DNA of 64,000 nucleotides from Antedon mediterranea. Its lineage: Eukaryota; Echinodermata; Crinoidea; Comatulida; Antedonidae. The position numbers and the translations under genes are program-made. Within the stretch, counting starts at the first letter, position 1. Each line of letters opens with the position of its first letter. Under the pieces are notes generated by a model that did no database searches, was not told where the DNA came from, and worked only from the letters and a program-made list of their open reading frames with translations. This document shows, piece by piece, positions 46,768 to 57,175 of the stretch. The DNA is taken from contig NC_092675.1 of the NCBI RefSeq assembly GCF_964355755.1, positions 5,678,312-5,742,311 on the forward strand, read 5' to 3'.

Positions 46768-49700
46768 CTGTGAATGTAAAGATTGCACCAATAGGAACAG
46801 TGAGGAGAATGACAAGAACTGCTATTGTTAAGATCTGTGAATGTAAAGATTGCACCAATAGGAGCAGTGAGGAGAATGACAAGAACTGCTATTGTTAAGA
46901 TCTGTGGATGTAAAGATTGCACCAATAGGAACAGTGAGGAGAATGACAAGAACTGATATTGTTAAGATTTGTGAATGTATTGTAAAGATTGCACCAATAG
47001 GAGCAGTGAGGAGAATGACAAGAACTGCTATTGTTAAGATCTGTGAATGTAAAGATTGTACCAATAGGAAGAGTGAGGAGAATGACAAGAACTGATATTG
47101 TTAAGATTTGTGAATGTAAAGATTGCACCAATAGGAGCAGTGAGGAGAATGATAAGAACTGCTATTGTTAAGATCTGTGAATGTAAAGATTGTACCAATA
47201 GGAACAGTGAGGAGAATGACAAGAACTGCTATTGTTAAGATCTGTGAATGTAAAGATTGCACCAATAGGAAGAGTGAGGAGAATGACAAGAACTGCTATT
47301 GTTAAGATCTGTGAATGTAAAGATTGCACCAATAGGAGCAGTGAGGAGAATGACAAGAACTGCTATTGTTAAGATCTGTGGATGTAAAGATTGCACCAAT
47401 AGGAACAGTGAGGAGAATGACAAGAACTGCTATTGTTAAGATCTGTGAATGTAAAGATTGCACCAATAGGAACAGTGAGGAGAATGACAAGAACTGCTAT
47501 TGTTAAGATCTGTGAATGTAAAGATTGCACCAATAGGAGCAGTGAGGAGGATGACAAGAACTGCTATTGTTAAGATCTGTGGATGTAAAGATTGCACCAA
47601 TAGGAACAGTGAGGAGAATGACAAGAACTGCTATTGTTAAGATCTGTGAATGTAAAGATTGCACCAATAGGAGCAGTGAGGAGAATGACAAGAACTGCTA
47701 TTGTTAAGATCTGTGAATGTAAAGATTGTACCAATAGGAAGAGTGAGGAGAATGACAAGAACTGATATTGTTAAGATTTGTGAATGTAAAGATTGCACCA
47801 ATAGGAGCAGTGAGGAGAATGACAAGAACTGCTATTGTTAAGATCTGTGAATGTAAAGATTGCACCAATAGGAACAGTGAGGAGAATGACAAGAACTGCT
47901 ATTGTTAAGATCTGTGAATGTAAAGATTGCACCAATAGGAGCAGTGAGGAGAATGACAAGAACTGCTATTGTTAAGATCTGTGAATGTAAAGATTGCACC
48001 AATAGGAGCAGTGAGGAGAATGACAAGAACTGCTATTGTTAAGATCTGTGAATGTAAAGATTGCACCAATAGGAGCAGTGAGGAGAATGACAAGAACTGC
48101 TATTGTTAAGATCTGTGGATGTAAAGATTGCACCAATAGGAGCAGTGAGGAGAATGACAAGAACTGCTATTGTTAAGATCTGTGGATGTAAAGATTGCAC
48201 CAATAGGAACAGTGAGGAGAATGACAGGAACTGCTATTGTTAAGATCTGTGAATGTAAAGATTGCACCAATAGGAGCAGTGAGGAGAATGACAAGAACTA
48301 ATATTGTTATGATCTGTGGAGGTTAAGATTGCATCAATAGGAGCAGTGAGGAGAATGACAAGAACTGCTATTTTTAAGATCTGTGAATGTAAAGATTGCA
48401 CCAATAGGAAGAGTGAGGAGAATGACAAGAACTGATATTGTTAAGATTTGTGAATGTAAAGATTGCACCAATAGTAACAGTCAGCAGAATGACAAGAACT
48501 GCTATTGTTAAGATCTGTGAATGTAAAGATTGCACCAAGAAAAGATCTGTGAATGATATCTTTGTTTTCTACACGATTTTTTTTTTTTTTTAAATAGAAC
48601 TGGAATTTACAATATGTTACTATCAAGAGGCTTAAAGTACAAATTAGGTTACCTCAAAACAAGATTAATGTAAATAATGTGTATAAGATAAGCCTACTAA
48701 GCAAAATAAACAATAACAAACATGATCAAAAAAATTTAGATTACTAAACAATATTGCATCATTTTAGGATAGATATCAGAGCTATCTATAAACCCAGATC
48801 TATAGCTGCTGGCAATAGTCCAGGTTTACTTCCTAATCATTTCTAATAGGTGCATTGAGCAATAAAACAATTGTATTTAACTTTGGTTTATGTTTATAGC
48901 AGTATTAAATATGCTGTCAAACAAAATACTGTAATTTACATGCTAAATGTATACAATGTCTTACTTGTCTTCCCAGATCTTCAAGGTGTTCTTCAGCCCC
49001 ACGTTCTCTTGCTGTATCCAAAGCAACTGATCCAATTGCAGCCTGTAATCAATAACATTTTATCCTTCTTATAATCTTTTTAGTAACATTTAAGATATTC
49101 GATTTAGTTGTGATGTTAGTATTTATAGTCTTTGCATAGTAAGTATATATTGTGGAATTATCAAAATGTACTGCTTCTCATGTAATAAAAGTATATTTGT
49201 AAATTATAATCAATTTTCCTTGACATTCTACGGTATTCTTGCTACCGTTATAATAACAGTTCTATAAATATTTTTAGGAAACAATATATTTTCCAACGTA
49301 ACAATCTACTGAGTGACATACCTGTACTGTAGCCTTAGGTAGCCAGGCTATTGCAACAAACACCTTCTCTTTAATAGTAAGACCAGCACCACTCACAGCC
49401 AGTATGGAGACTAATATTCGAGCAGTAAGACCAGTAAAAACAACAGCCAAACCTAGACCTATAAGCATACAATTGGTCATTTTTTAGGTGCGAGAGCTTC
49501 TACTGTATGATAAACACAGCAATTATTTATGAGAAAACTCAATATCTGCAGTCAATTCTTGCATTCAAATTTATCATACACATATTAAAAGTTTACGAAA
49601 TGTTCCTTACCAATTGATGATGGTTCAAGGTAGCTTAGTTTGACCTCTGCACCAATAAGGCCAAAAAGTAAAGGTTGAAATATTATCCACATGAATTCCA

Positions 49701-52578
49701 TCAATTTTTCAATTGGTTCCTAAAAGACAAAGGAAAAGAACAAAGGCTATACTTTTGAATCCTTCATCAATGAATTTGAACTAAGATTACCATTGTTATA
49801 AATGATTAACACAAAACAAAGTTAAGCTACACAAGGCAGTCAAAGAGAGACACTACCGATGTCTATTTTATTTTAGGTTATGTTGCAAGACGTCTTTATT
49901 ATTTACCTTATTTGGTTTCCAACCGTATCCAGCCACAAAAGCCATCGTAAGGCAACCTAAAGCACCTGCACCAGACAACTCGGCAACATTACTCCCAAAA
50001 ATATAAAACAGACCTGTACAAAACAGAAGCAGGAATCTCATAAACGAAACTTTAACCTTGAAAAAAGAAAAACAAGGAATGGGAATTGAGAACGATTTGA
50101 CTTCCACATTAGATGACATTATTGGTTGGCAAAGCAGAAGGTAGGCATTTAAGTGTACAAATTATTTACCTGATTTTGATTTGGTATATACCAAAGAATG
50201 ACACCAGACAAAACACCAACACTAACCCCAATGATTAACTCAAGTGGACCACGAAAAATGCTGTACAACAAGTTTCCTACCAAAAAAAAAAAAAAAAAAA
50301 TGACAATAAATTTCATTTCCCAAGATTTAAATTAGGTGAAATTAATTATTTTGAAACTAGCAAGCATTCAAGTACTACTAAATAAAACTATAAAATAAAA
50401 TGATTCCTTACATTTTTTTCAATTTTATAAATCAAAAACCATAACACAAAACAACCTGTATGCACAAAATATGGTAATGGCAGGGACATCCTGCAAAATA
50501 AGCATTCACTCTACCCCTAAGATATATCTTTAGGCAATGATAGTATACCTGTTGAAAATGCTGATCCAAGTAGCACACCAAACACACTAATGGCAAGGAC
50601 GTCATCACAACTAGCTGCAGCTATCACCAGTGTTGGGATACCTTTAGTGACTCCATATCCTCTATCTTGTAAACTTAGAAGGGTTGGTACAATCACAGCA
50701 GGCGTTACTGCTCCCAAGACAAACCTGATATAGAACAAAGTATTTCATTGGTCAAGTACATACTTAAAATCATAATCTTCCACATGGCACAAACAATACA
50801 TGTATGTCTAACAACAATTATGTTAAAATGTTTGAAAAATAGACAATGGTTTTTATACTACTGTAGGTATGTTATAAACATGTAGGGCCGGGTTATTTGT
50901 ACACAACATGATCATTATAATAATAGATAGGGATAACCCATTTAAACTGCCTCAGGTACACTCTAAATATTATTGCAGTTTACTTTCAATTAACCACAGG
51001 CGGATCCAAAGGGGTCTGTCTAATTTGTTTATAAAATAAAATGTACACAATAGATTCAGCACTTCATTTTACAAATGTTAGGTCCTAGCCATCCACCATC
51101 TCGATTTAAAAATCCTGGATTCACCAATGTTACTGGTAGAAGCTAATTCCAAGTTTGTGTTGAGTTACATGGTAATAAAAAATAATCCCTAAATATACTA
51201 TACCCCAACATAAATCCCCACACCCATGGGAAGCCCAGCAACAGGTTTGCAGTAATGCCTACTGTAACTGCTTCAGCTACACACGGCATACAGCATAAAC
51301 GGACACATACACAACTGAGACGCCGTAGTGCGTCAGCATCTAGGCCTAGCCCTGCACGAATCAGAATAACAACCAATGCCATGCTGCGCAGAGATGATGA
51401 CCATTCTGGGTAAATATCCTCAGCAAAGTTGATAGCTGGTACATTTCCAAGTAAAAATCCAACAATTAACATTCCTAAAATGAACAATCAATAAGCGAAA
51501 TATAAAACATTTTAATATTGATAGATAACAGTGTTTCCTAAAAAATAATTTATTATAATTAGCTATACAAAGGCCATAAAGCCATTAAAATCGATCCTTT
51601 ATATTAAATCTTCTAAAATAGGATCATATAATAATTATGATAATGCTGGTGATAATGATGTTGTCTTCTTAAATTCAGTTTTTAAAACATAAAATAACAA
51701 TTCACTTTCAGCCAAAATTAAAGATGGAATACATAATATCAATAATGATGCTGATATTGATGATGTTGAGCATGAGGGTTAACAATGGCTTAGTAGTTTT
51801 AAACATCCAGTCAAAAGCTCTGTCTACACTATCAAATTAGTTTGACAACAAAGCGTGATGTGCCCAATTATGCTAGTAATATGACATCATTATGATCATA
51901 CATGGGCACATCACATTTTGTTTTTACTTAAAGTTTGATAGTGTAGACAGAGCTTAATGTAATATTTCAAGGAAAATATTTGCGTTTAAGATTTTTCTGT
52001 AGATTGAAAATACTGTTTCTTTAATGTCTCTTAATCACACAGATCATATTTGAATCTAAAAAATTCAGAACATAATCCATTTTATTACATTGTTCTTCTT
52101 TAAACTTACCAAGAAGTTCGGGTAGCTTAATCAGTTGTATAAGAACACCACCAAGTTGACAAAGAACAACCAAAAGAAAGAGTCCAAATAAGTTTCCCCC
52201 AGGAAGCGCCTCCTCTCCTGTTATTGCCCACAGCATGCCCCAGCTTACACCCAATAGCAGAACACACAGCAAAAGGTTAGAGAATGTTCCATGAGGAGGG
52301 CACATCATTGCATATTTAAGCCGTTGCATTATGGTGGGATTTTGTCTGTGTTTATAATACTTTGACATCCATGGCTTAAAAGCAACCATGTAAGATTGTT
52401 TACAGTTACTGCAGCAACCATTGCTCTTGTCATCTTTTGAATTTTCGTTTAATTTTATGTTTCTTTCACAATTGATTTGCCCATCATCACTAATTGTGGC
52501 CAATCTTATTTGTATAGAATTTATTGTGTTGTTATCTGTCTCCTCCATCTTTCTGTTTGTAGCCTCCATAGATGCCAT
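46522..52578 (-). CDS. SLC9B2: sodium/proton antiporter, SLC9B2 (NHA2) type (multi-exon span)
   Basis: Nine minus-strand exons join in phase to 1,743 nt, 580 residues plus stop; human SLC9B2 has 537. Family-typical segments appear in order: ALPGGNLFG; SSSLRSMALVVILIRAGLGL; GFVLGAVTPAVIVP; RGYGVTKGIPTLVIAAAS; the ion-binding Asp pair at about residues 287-288 (SCDDVLAIS); FQPLLFGLIGAEV; AWLPKATVQAAIGSVALDTA; and LTAPIGAIL. NHA2 proteins exchange Na+ or Li+ for H+ across plasma, mitochondrial or endolysosomal membranes. All hallmark motifs are intact, so the gene looks functional. It converges with the neuregulin-like gene, and its last intron holds a 67-bp array derived from its own last exon. 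SLC9B1 is the only close alternative. Confidence 0.93.
46712..48556 (-). repeat. 67-bp tandem array copied from the exon 9 acceptor
   Basis: About 27 copies of a 67-bp unit, counting exon 9 itself; one unit, near 46,978, has 5 extra bases. On the minus strand each unit reads ATCTTAACAATAGCAGTTCT, runs through the codons for LVILLTAPIGAI and ends CTTTACATTCACAG. So every unit carries a splice-acceptor sequence followed by the first codons of exon 9. The many overlapping minus-strand frames here are shadows of this repeat. Units differ by a few substitutions, and similar unit variants recur at 670 bp (10 units), for example at 47,051 and 47,721. Confidence 0.95.
48557..48964 (-). other. rest of antiporter intron 8
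   Basis: Unique AT-rich intron between exon 8 and the 67-bp array, with a run of T at about 48,578-48,591. No gene seen. Confidence 0.7.
48965..49042 (-). CDS. SLC9B2: SLC9B2 exon 8
   Basis: Acceptor TTGATTACAG, donor GTAAGA; 78 nt, phase 0 at both ends. It encodes AAIGSVALDTARERG followed by EEHLEDLGRQ. The human protein has AAIGSVALDTARSHG at this point. Confidence 0.92.
49322..49458 (-). CDS. SLC9B2: SLC9B2 exon 7
   Basis: Acceptor TGCTTATAG, donor GTATGT; phase 1 in, phase 0 out. It encodes a membrane segment (LAVVFTGLTARILVSILAV), then TIKEKVFVAIAWLPKATVQ. The WLPKATVQ motif is characteristic of the NHA/CPA2 group. Confidence 0.92.
49611..49719 (-). CDS. SLC9B2: SLC9B2 exon 6
   Basis: Acceptor TGTCTTTTAG, donor GTAAGG; phase 0 in, phase 1 out. 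It encodes EPIEKLMEFMWIIFQPLLFG then LIGAEVKLSYLEPSSIG. The FQPLLFGLIGAEV block is strongly conserved in SLC9B2. Confidence 0.92.
49907..50056 (-). CDS. SLC9B2: SLC9B2 exon 5
   Basis: Acceptor CTTTTTTCAAG, donor GTAAAT; 150 nt, phase 0 at both ends. It encodes a membrane segment (FMRFLLLFCTGLFYIFGS), then ELSGAGALGCLTMAFVAG and GWKPNK. The human counterpart is PGSGGLCTLVMAFLAGMGW. Confidence 0.92.
50170..50276 (-). CDS. SLC9B2: SLC9B2 exon 4
   Basis: Acceptor TTTTTGGTAG, donor GTAAAT; phase 1 in, phase 0 out. It encodes NLLYSIFRGPLELIIGVSVG, then VLSGVILWYIPNQNQ, matching the human VLRGVLEVVIGVATG region. The exon is short (36 codons) and has no initiator methionine, so it is recognised from phase and family similarity. 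Confidence 0.88.
50549..50724 (-). CDS. SLC9B2: SLC9B2 exon 3, ion-binding Asp pair
   Basis: Acceptor TTCTATATCAG, donor GTATAC; phase 2 in, phase 1 out. It encodes FVLGAVTPAVIVPTLLSLQ, GYGVTKGIPTL and SCDDVLAISVFG. The two adjacent aspartates (about residues 287 and 288) correspond to the transport-site Asp pair of NHA2 (D278/D279 in human). Both are present, so transport activity is expected. Confidence 0.93.
50725..51203 (-). other. antiporter intron 2
   Basis: About 480 nt of AT-rich intron with no further exon. Confidence 0.75.
51204..51474 (-). CDS. SLC9B2: SLC9B2 exon 2
   Basis: Acceptor TTCATTTTAG, donor GTATAG; phase 1 in, phase 2 out. It encodes MLIVGFLLGNVPAINF, then WSSSLRSMALVVILIRAGLG and RRLSCVCVRLCCMPCVAEA, ending FPWVWGFMLG. 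All blocks align by eye with human SLC9B2 (for example SSSLRSIALSIILVRAGLGL). Confidence 0.93.
51475..52109 (-). other. antiporter intron 1, containing a MITE
   Basis: About 635 nt intron. A family A foldback MITE occupies 51,815-51,957; the rest is AT-rich. Confidence 0.8.
51815..51957. mobile_element. foldback MITE, family A copy 2
   Basis: Ends AAGCTCTGTCTACACTATCA on the left and the complement of TTAAGCTCTGTCTACACTAT on the right; about 140 bp. The interior also shares GTGATGTGCCCAATT-type sequence with the copy at 13,685. Non-coding. Confidence 0.85.
52110..52578 (-). CDS. SLC9B2: SLC9B2 exon 1
   Basis: The ATG at 52,578 begins MASMEATNRKMEETDNNT; a second Met is at residue 4. A hydrophilic cytoplasmic N-terminus of about 95 residues follows, including a Cys cluster (GCCSNCKQ). 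Then come CPPHGTFSNLLLCVLLLG and ALPGGNLFGLFLLVVLCQLG, ending IKLPELLG. Donor GTAAGT; phase 1 out. The CPPHG and LPGGNLFG motifs are typical of SLC9B2. No acceptor-like site forces a different start. Confidence 0.9.
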
Positions 52579-52856
52579 ATCTTTGTAAAAATTGTGAAAA
52601 AAAGTGTCATGACACTAGTGATAATAAAGAATTAAATTATTTACAAACCACTAAAGCCTCCTTCATTTGATTTAGCACACTAAATTAGAAAATATACACT
52701 AAAAAATAGAAAAAAAAAATTTACTGATTAACACTATATTAATATACTTTCCTTTACAAAAATGAAAGTATAGTATTATTAACTAAACATTTTAGGCTAG
52801 CTAGGAAAGGAGTTGAAACACAATGCCATTTTATGTTGTTGAGTGGAATAGATTTC

Positions 52857-53460
52857 TTAGACTGGTGGTGGACCATTGTCACTTATCAGTATGTCGGGTA
52901 TACAATATCGTCCAATGTGTCTCATCAATTTGTCAATGACTGATTTTGCAGTGGTGGAGTGTAGATGGTGGAGTGTAGATGGTCTACTTCCCAAAAATTG
53001 GAGTAGTAGAATACTGTTATCAAGTAGTCCTTTCCATTAAAATGGAACAAATCAACTCCAATTTTTTCCCATGGGCGTTCAGGAAACTCATGACTCTTTA
53101 GTGACTTTGATGCTTGAGAGATACTATGCTAATTGCATGTTTCGCACCGTTCTATGCACTGCTTGACTTCTTCATTCATGTTGGGCCTGTAGACTTGTTC
53201 TCTAGCTCGGCGTAATGTTGATTCAACACCATGTGACCAATGTGGAGGTATTGATAGATTTTCCCCCGAAAGACTAAATCATCGTATATGCTTAGCCCAT
53301 CTCTCATGCTGAAGTATGGTTTCAGTCTCTGGTCTAGCTGATTCTTATGATCAGGCCATCTGTTTCAGATGCAATTCTTCAGCATATGCTGGACCTCGTC
53401 ATGTGCCATTTTGTGGCCTGGGAGGGTTAAATGTTGTACAGCGTTTAACTACCTCAAGTC
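52857..53460 (-). pseudogene. Ty3/gypsy integrase remnant
   Basis: The minus strand encodes an HHCC-type zinc-finger region ending in ERCETCN. The start of the catalytic core follows (WEKIGVDLF), then SDNGP at 52,869-52,886. Stop codons and a 15-bp tandem duplication near 52,956-52,985 interrupt the frame. The D-D-E core is incomplete. Confidence 0.75.
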
Positions 53461-53510
53461 TGCAATGAGATTGTTTCGTCCTTGCATGTACTTGATCATA
53501 GCATCATAAG

Positions 53511-53985
53511 CTAAAGCACGAAGGAGCATCGATGGTGTTCTCGTCTTAGGTAATTTTTTAGGTTGCCGGGGTCTATGCATATTCTGAGGCTACCAGATTT
53601 CTTTTTGGCCACTGACATCTGACTCACCCAATCAGTTGGCTCGTTTATTCTGCTTAAAATGTTCTGTTCGACCATTTTTCCAATTTTCATTTTCACCTCA
53701 GGTTTGAGGGCTTCAGGAATACCTCTTGGTGGTCTTACAATGGGCATGCTATCTTTACTTATAGTGATGTGAACTTTACCTCCAGGTAGGACTCCTGTCT
53801 TTGTGTCATCAAATACCTCCTTATATTCTTGAATGAAGCCAGGTAGAGTGTACTTTTGTAGTTATCTGTCTGTTATCAATCCCATTTGTTCGGTTGCCGT
53901 TCATCTTAAGATAGGCGTAAAGTCTTTCTCCACGACCACACAATGAAAATTGTACTGCTTCCCATTCGAGGTTTTTTTTATTGGT
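53511..53985 (-). pseudogene. Ty3/gypsy reverse transcriptase N-terminal remnant
   Basis: The minus strand shows the protease-RT linker (VVVEKDFTPIL), then FDDTKTGVLPGG, and the RT start with RPPRGIPEALKPEVK, EPTDWVSQM and LRICIDPGNL. It ends shortly after REHH; the palm and catalytic YxDD are missing. A stop and a frame change occur in the linker. Confidence 0.8.
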
Positions 53986-54720
53986 TATCCGCACTTGGCG
54001 GATAACCCCTTGTTATTGTCAGGATTTTTTTTCTATCTTATTCTTCTTTCTTTCCCAGAATTCTGTGTCACGTGTATCTCTTATCAACATTACATTGTAT
54101 AACTTTAACTGTAGAAGTGCAGGAAACTATTAATTTCAACTTTCTACGCGTTTCATGTAATTTTAAGCGTGTCAAAAATTCCCACGTGCTGGAATCTGTT
54201 GAATTGTAGATACGAATTCATGTACAAATTTTGAGCATCGGATGTTGTGATGACATCATATGGCCAGTTGAATTATAAAAGTCATATTTTCATATTTTGC
54301 GTCATAGTTCATGACATTTAAAAGAGCGTGCATCTATATTCTACGTATCTAAATTTTTTCAACACGTTAATAATATGTTGTTGCTCAGATAATTCCCACC
54401 CAAAATTGCAATCTATGTGTTTCATTTTGATGACGCCATCATGTTAAAATTTGGAATAAAAGGGGGGTCCCATTATTTTCACCTATTCTGCACTGTACAT
54501 TTAGTATGTATACAGTAGTGTATACTGTACGTATATATACTTAGACACAAAAAAAGAGAGGGCACACAAACATTTTATTTTCTTCAGGTCACAATGGCAT
54601 AATCGTTTTTCTGTGCGCAATATTCTAACGTATGACATGCATGTGGCGTTTGCACGGCGGATAACGTCTATAGTGACGAGTTCAAATCTAGTTTTTATTT
54701 TGGTTCTGCCAATTGCATTT
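53986..54720. other. inserted sequence, possibly a separate element
   Basis: It begins close to the palindrome GGTTATCCGCACTTGGCGGATAACC at 53,982-54,006 (here GTTATCCGC with its complement). A related GCGGATAACGTC lies at about 54,656. The inverted GTTATCCGC motifs suggest a non-autonomous element of about 670 bp, but its boundaries are uncertain. No coding sequence. Confidence 0.4.
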
Positions 54721-55505
54721 GTTATGCGCGATTTCAACGATTTGCGCAATTTGAAATTGCGCAAAAAAATCCTTGCGCAATTTCAAATTGCGCAAAGAAT
54801 TCTTGCGCAATTTAAAATTGCGCAAGGATTTTTTTGCGCAATTTCAAATTGCGCAATCAACTTGCGCAAGAAAATCTTTGCGCAATTTTAAATTGCGCTG
54901 CACAATTTGTAAATTGCGCAAGATAGTTCTTGCGCAATATGACACCTTTGCGCAATTTGAAAACGAACTGTAAATTTTCCCATACATGGCTAGGCTAGGC
55001 CTAGGCAGAGGAGTTTAAAATTTAGTATTTTATTATATAAATAAGACCATTTCAATGAAGATAATGTTTAATAATACTCGCTTTTTAAGTTTATAATATT
55101 AGTTTAAGCTAGGCCATGTAACCTAGTCAGTATCAGTAGTCCAGACCCTAGCTAAACTAGAGTAGTATAGCCGGCCGCCCGCGCCGCGCCCGCCTGGTGG
55201 AACACCACCGCTTCGTTTTCCTTCGTTGGTTCTTCGACGGTATGCTAACTTATAACAATATTTGCACTACTAAAATAAGGAAATGCGATATTTATCTTTA
55301 ATTTTGAATCATTCTTAGAAATTACTATAAAAATATGGGTGTGCATGATTTCACAATCTGTCGAAAAACCTTGCGCAATTTGCAGATTACTTGCGCAATT
55401 TAATACGTTGCTTGCGCAATTTGAAACACATGTTTCAATTCAAATTGCGCAAGGATTTTTTTTGCGCAATTTCAAATTGCGCAAATCGTTCAAATCGCGC
55501 ATAAC
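54721..55505. mobile_element. TTGCGCAA palindrome element, copy 1
   Basis: Terminal inverted repeats: GTTATGCGCGATTTCAACG on the left and the complement of GTTATGCGCGATTTGAACG on the right, continuing for roughly 70 bp. Inside, subterminal blocks are built from palindromes of the form TTGCGCAATTTNAAATTGCGCAA; I count 19 TTGCGCAA by eye. The centre holds a G+C-rich stretch (GCCGGCCGCCCGCGCCGCGC) and the hairpin GGTGGAACACCACC. No coding potential; 785 bp. Confidence 0.85.
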
Positions 55506-55561
55506 ACATTCATTTTAAGTGTCTTAATGTACTTTATTTCTTCTTAATGTTGGTTGCATAT

Positions 55562-56355
55562 GTTATGCGCGATTTGAACGATTTGCGCAATTTCAAATTG
55601 CGCAAAAAAATCCTTGCGCAATTTGAAATTGCGCTAAGAATTCTTGCGCAATTTAAAATTGCGCAAGGATTTTTTTGCGCAATTTGAAATTGCGCAATCA
55701 ACTTGCGCAATTTAAAATTGCGCAAGAAAATCTTTGCGCAATTTTAAATTGCGCTGCACAATTTGTAAATTGCGCAAGATAGTTCTTGCGCAATATGACA
55801 CCTTTGCGCAATTTGAAAACGAACTGTAAATAGTTCAAGATAGTTCTAGGCCTAGGCAGAGGAGTTTAAAATTTAGTATTTTATTATAAATAAATAAGAC
55901 CATTTCAATGAAGATAATGTTTAATACTCACTTTTTAAGTTTTTAATATTAGTTTAAGCTAGGCCATGTAACCTAGTCAGTATCAGTAGTCCAGACCCTA
56001 GCTAGGCTAGAGTAGTATAGCCGGCCGCCCGCGCCGCGCCCGCCTGGTGGAACACCACCGCTTCGTTTTCCTTCGTTGGTTCTTCGACGGTATGCTAACT
56101 TATAACAATATTTGCACTACTAAAATAAGGAAATGCGATATTTATCTTTAATTTTGAATCATTCTTAGAAATTACTATAAAAATATGGGTGTGCATGATT
56201 TCACAATCTGTCGAAAAACCTTGCGCAATTTGCAGATTACTTGCGCAATTTAATACGTTGCTTGCGCAATTTGAAACACATGTTTCAATTCAAATTGCGC
56301 AAGGATTTTTTTTGCGCAATTTCAAATTGCGCAAATCGTTCAAATCGCGCATAAC
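55562..56355. mobile_element. TTGCGCAA palindrome element, copy 2
   Basis: Second copy, 794 bp, with the same ends and core; about 19 TTGCGCAA sites by eye. It is separated from copies 1 and 3 by 56-bp spacers (55,506-55,561 and 56,356-56,411) that are identical or almost so. This suggests that element plus flank were duplicated together. Confidence 0.85.
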
Positions 56356-56411
56356 ACATTCATTTTAAGTGTCTTAATGTACTTTATTTCTTCTTAATGT
56401 TGGTTGCATAT

Positions 56412-57175
56412 GTTATGCGCGATTTGAACGATTTGCGCAATTTCAAATTGCGCAAAAAAATCCTTGCGCAATTTAAAATTGCGCAAGGATTTTTTTGCGC
56501 AATTTGAAATTGCGCAATCAACTTGCGCAATTTAAAATTGCGCAAGAAAATCTTTGCGCAATTTTAAATTGCGCTGCACAATTTGTAAATTGCGCAAGAT
56601 AGTTCTTGCGCAATATGACACCTTTGCGCAATTTGAAAACGAACTGTAAATAGTTCAAGATAGTTCTAGGCCTAGGCAGAGGAGTTTAAAATTTAGTATT
56701 TTATTATAAATAAATAAGACCATTTCAATGAAGATAATGTTTAATACTCACTTTTTAAGTTTTTAATATTAGTTTAAGCTAGGCCATGTAACCTAGTCAG
56801 TATCAGTAGTCCAGACCCTAGCTAGGCTAGAGTAGTATAGCCGGCCGCCCGCGCCGCGCCCGCCTGGTGGAACACCACCGCTTCGTTTTCCTTCGTCGGT
56901 TCTTCGACGGTATGCTAACTTATAACAATATTTGCACTACTAAAATAAGGAAATGCGATATTTATCTTTAATTTTGAATCATTCTTAGAAATTACTATAA
57001 AAATATGGGTGTGCATGATTTCACAATCTGTCGAAAAACCTTGCGCAATTTGCAGATTACTTGCGCAATTTAATACGTTGCTTGCGCAATTTGAAACACA
57101 TGTTTCAATTCAAATTGCGCAAGGATTTTTTTTGCGCAATTTCAAATTGCGCAAATCGTTCAAATCGCGCATAAC
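56412..57175. mobile_element. TTGCGCAA palindrome element, copy 3
   Basis: Third copy, 764 bp, nearly identical to copy 2 except for the loss of one subterminal palindrome block. Its right end abuts the protease remnant of the gypsy element (minus-strand CCTAAGAAATATG), so the original insertion was into that gene. Confidence 0.85.

Noticed and set aside
46815-48626. More than twenty overlapping minus-strand frames of about 62 codons with Met starts
   Set aside because: They are the same 67-bp repeat read repeatedly; the period of 67 moves each frame by one base per unit until it meets a stop. They are not separate small membrane proteins.
49274-49480. Use of in-frame Met codons as starts for separate antiporter fragments
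   Set aside because: These frames begin in introns; splice sites and phases join the pieces into one nine-exon gene.
54613-55725. Arg/Asn/Leu-rich frames with repeated RNFKLRK or AQFQIAQ peptides
   Set aside because: They are translations of the TTGCGCAATTT palindromes and have no independent coding support.
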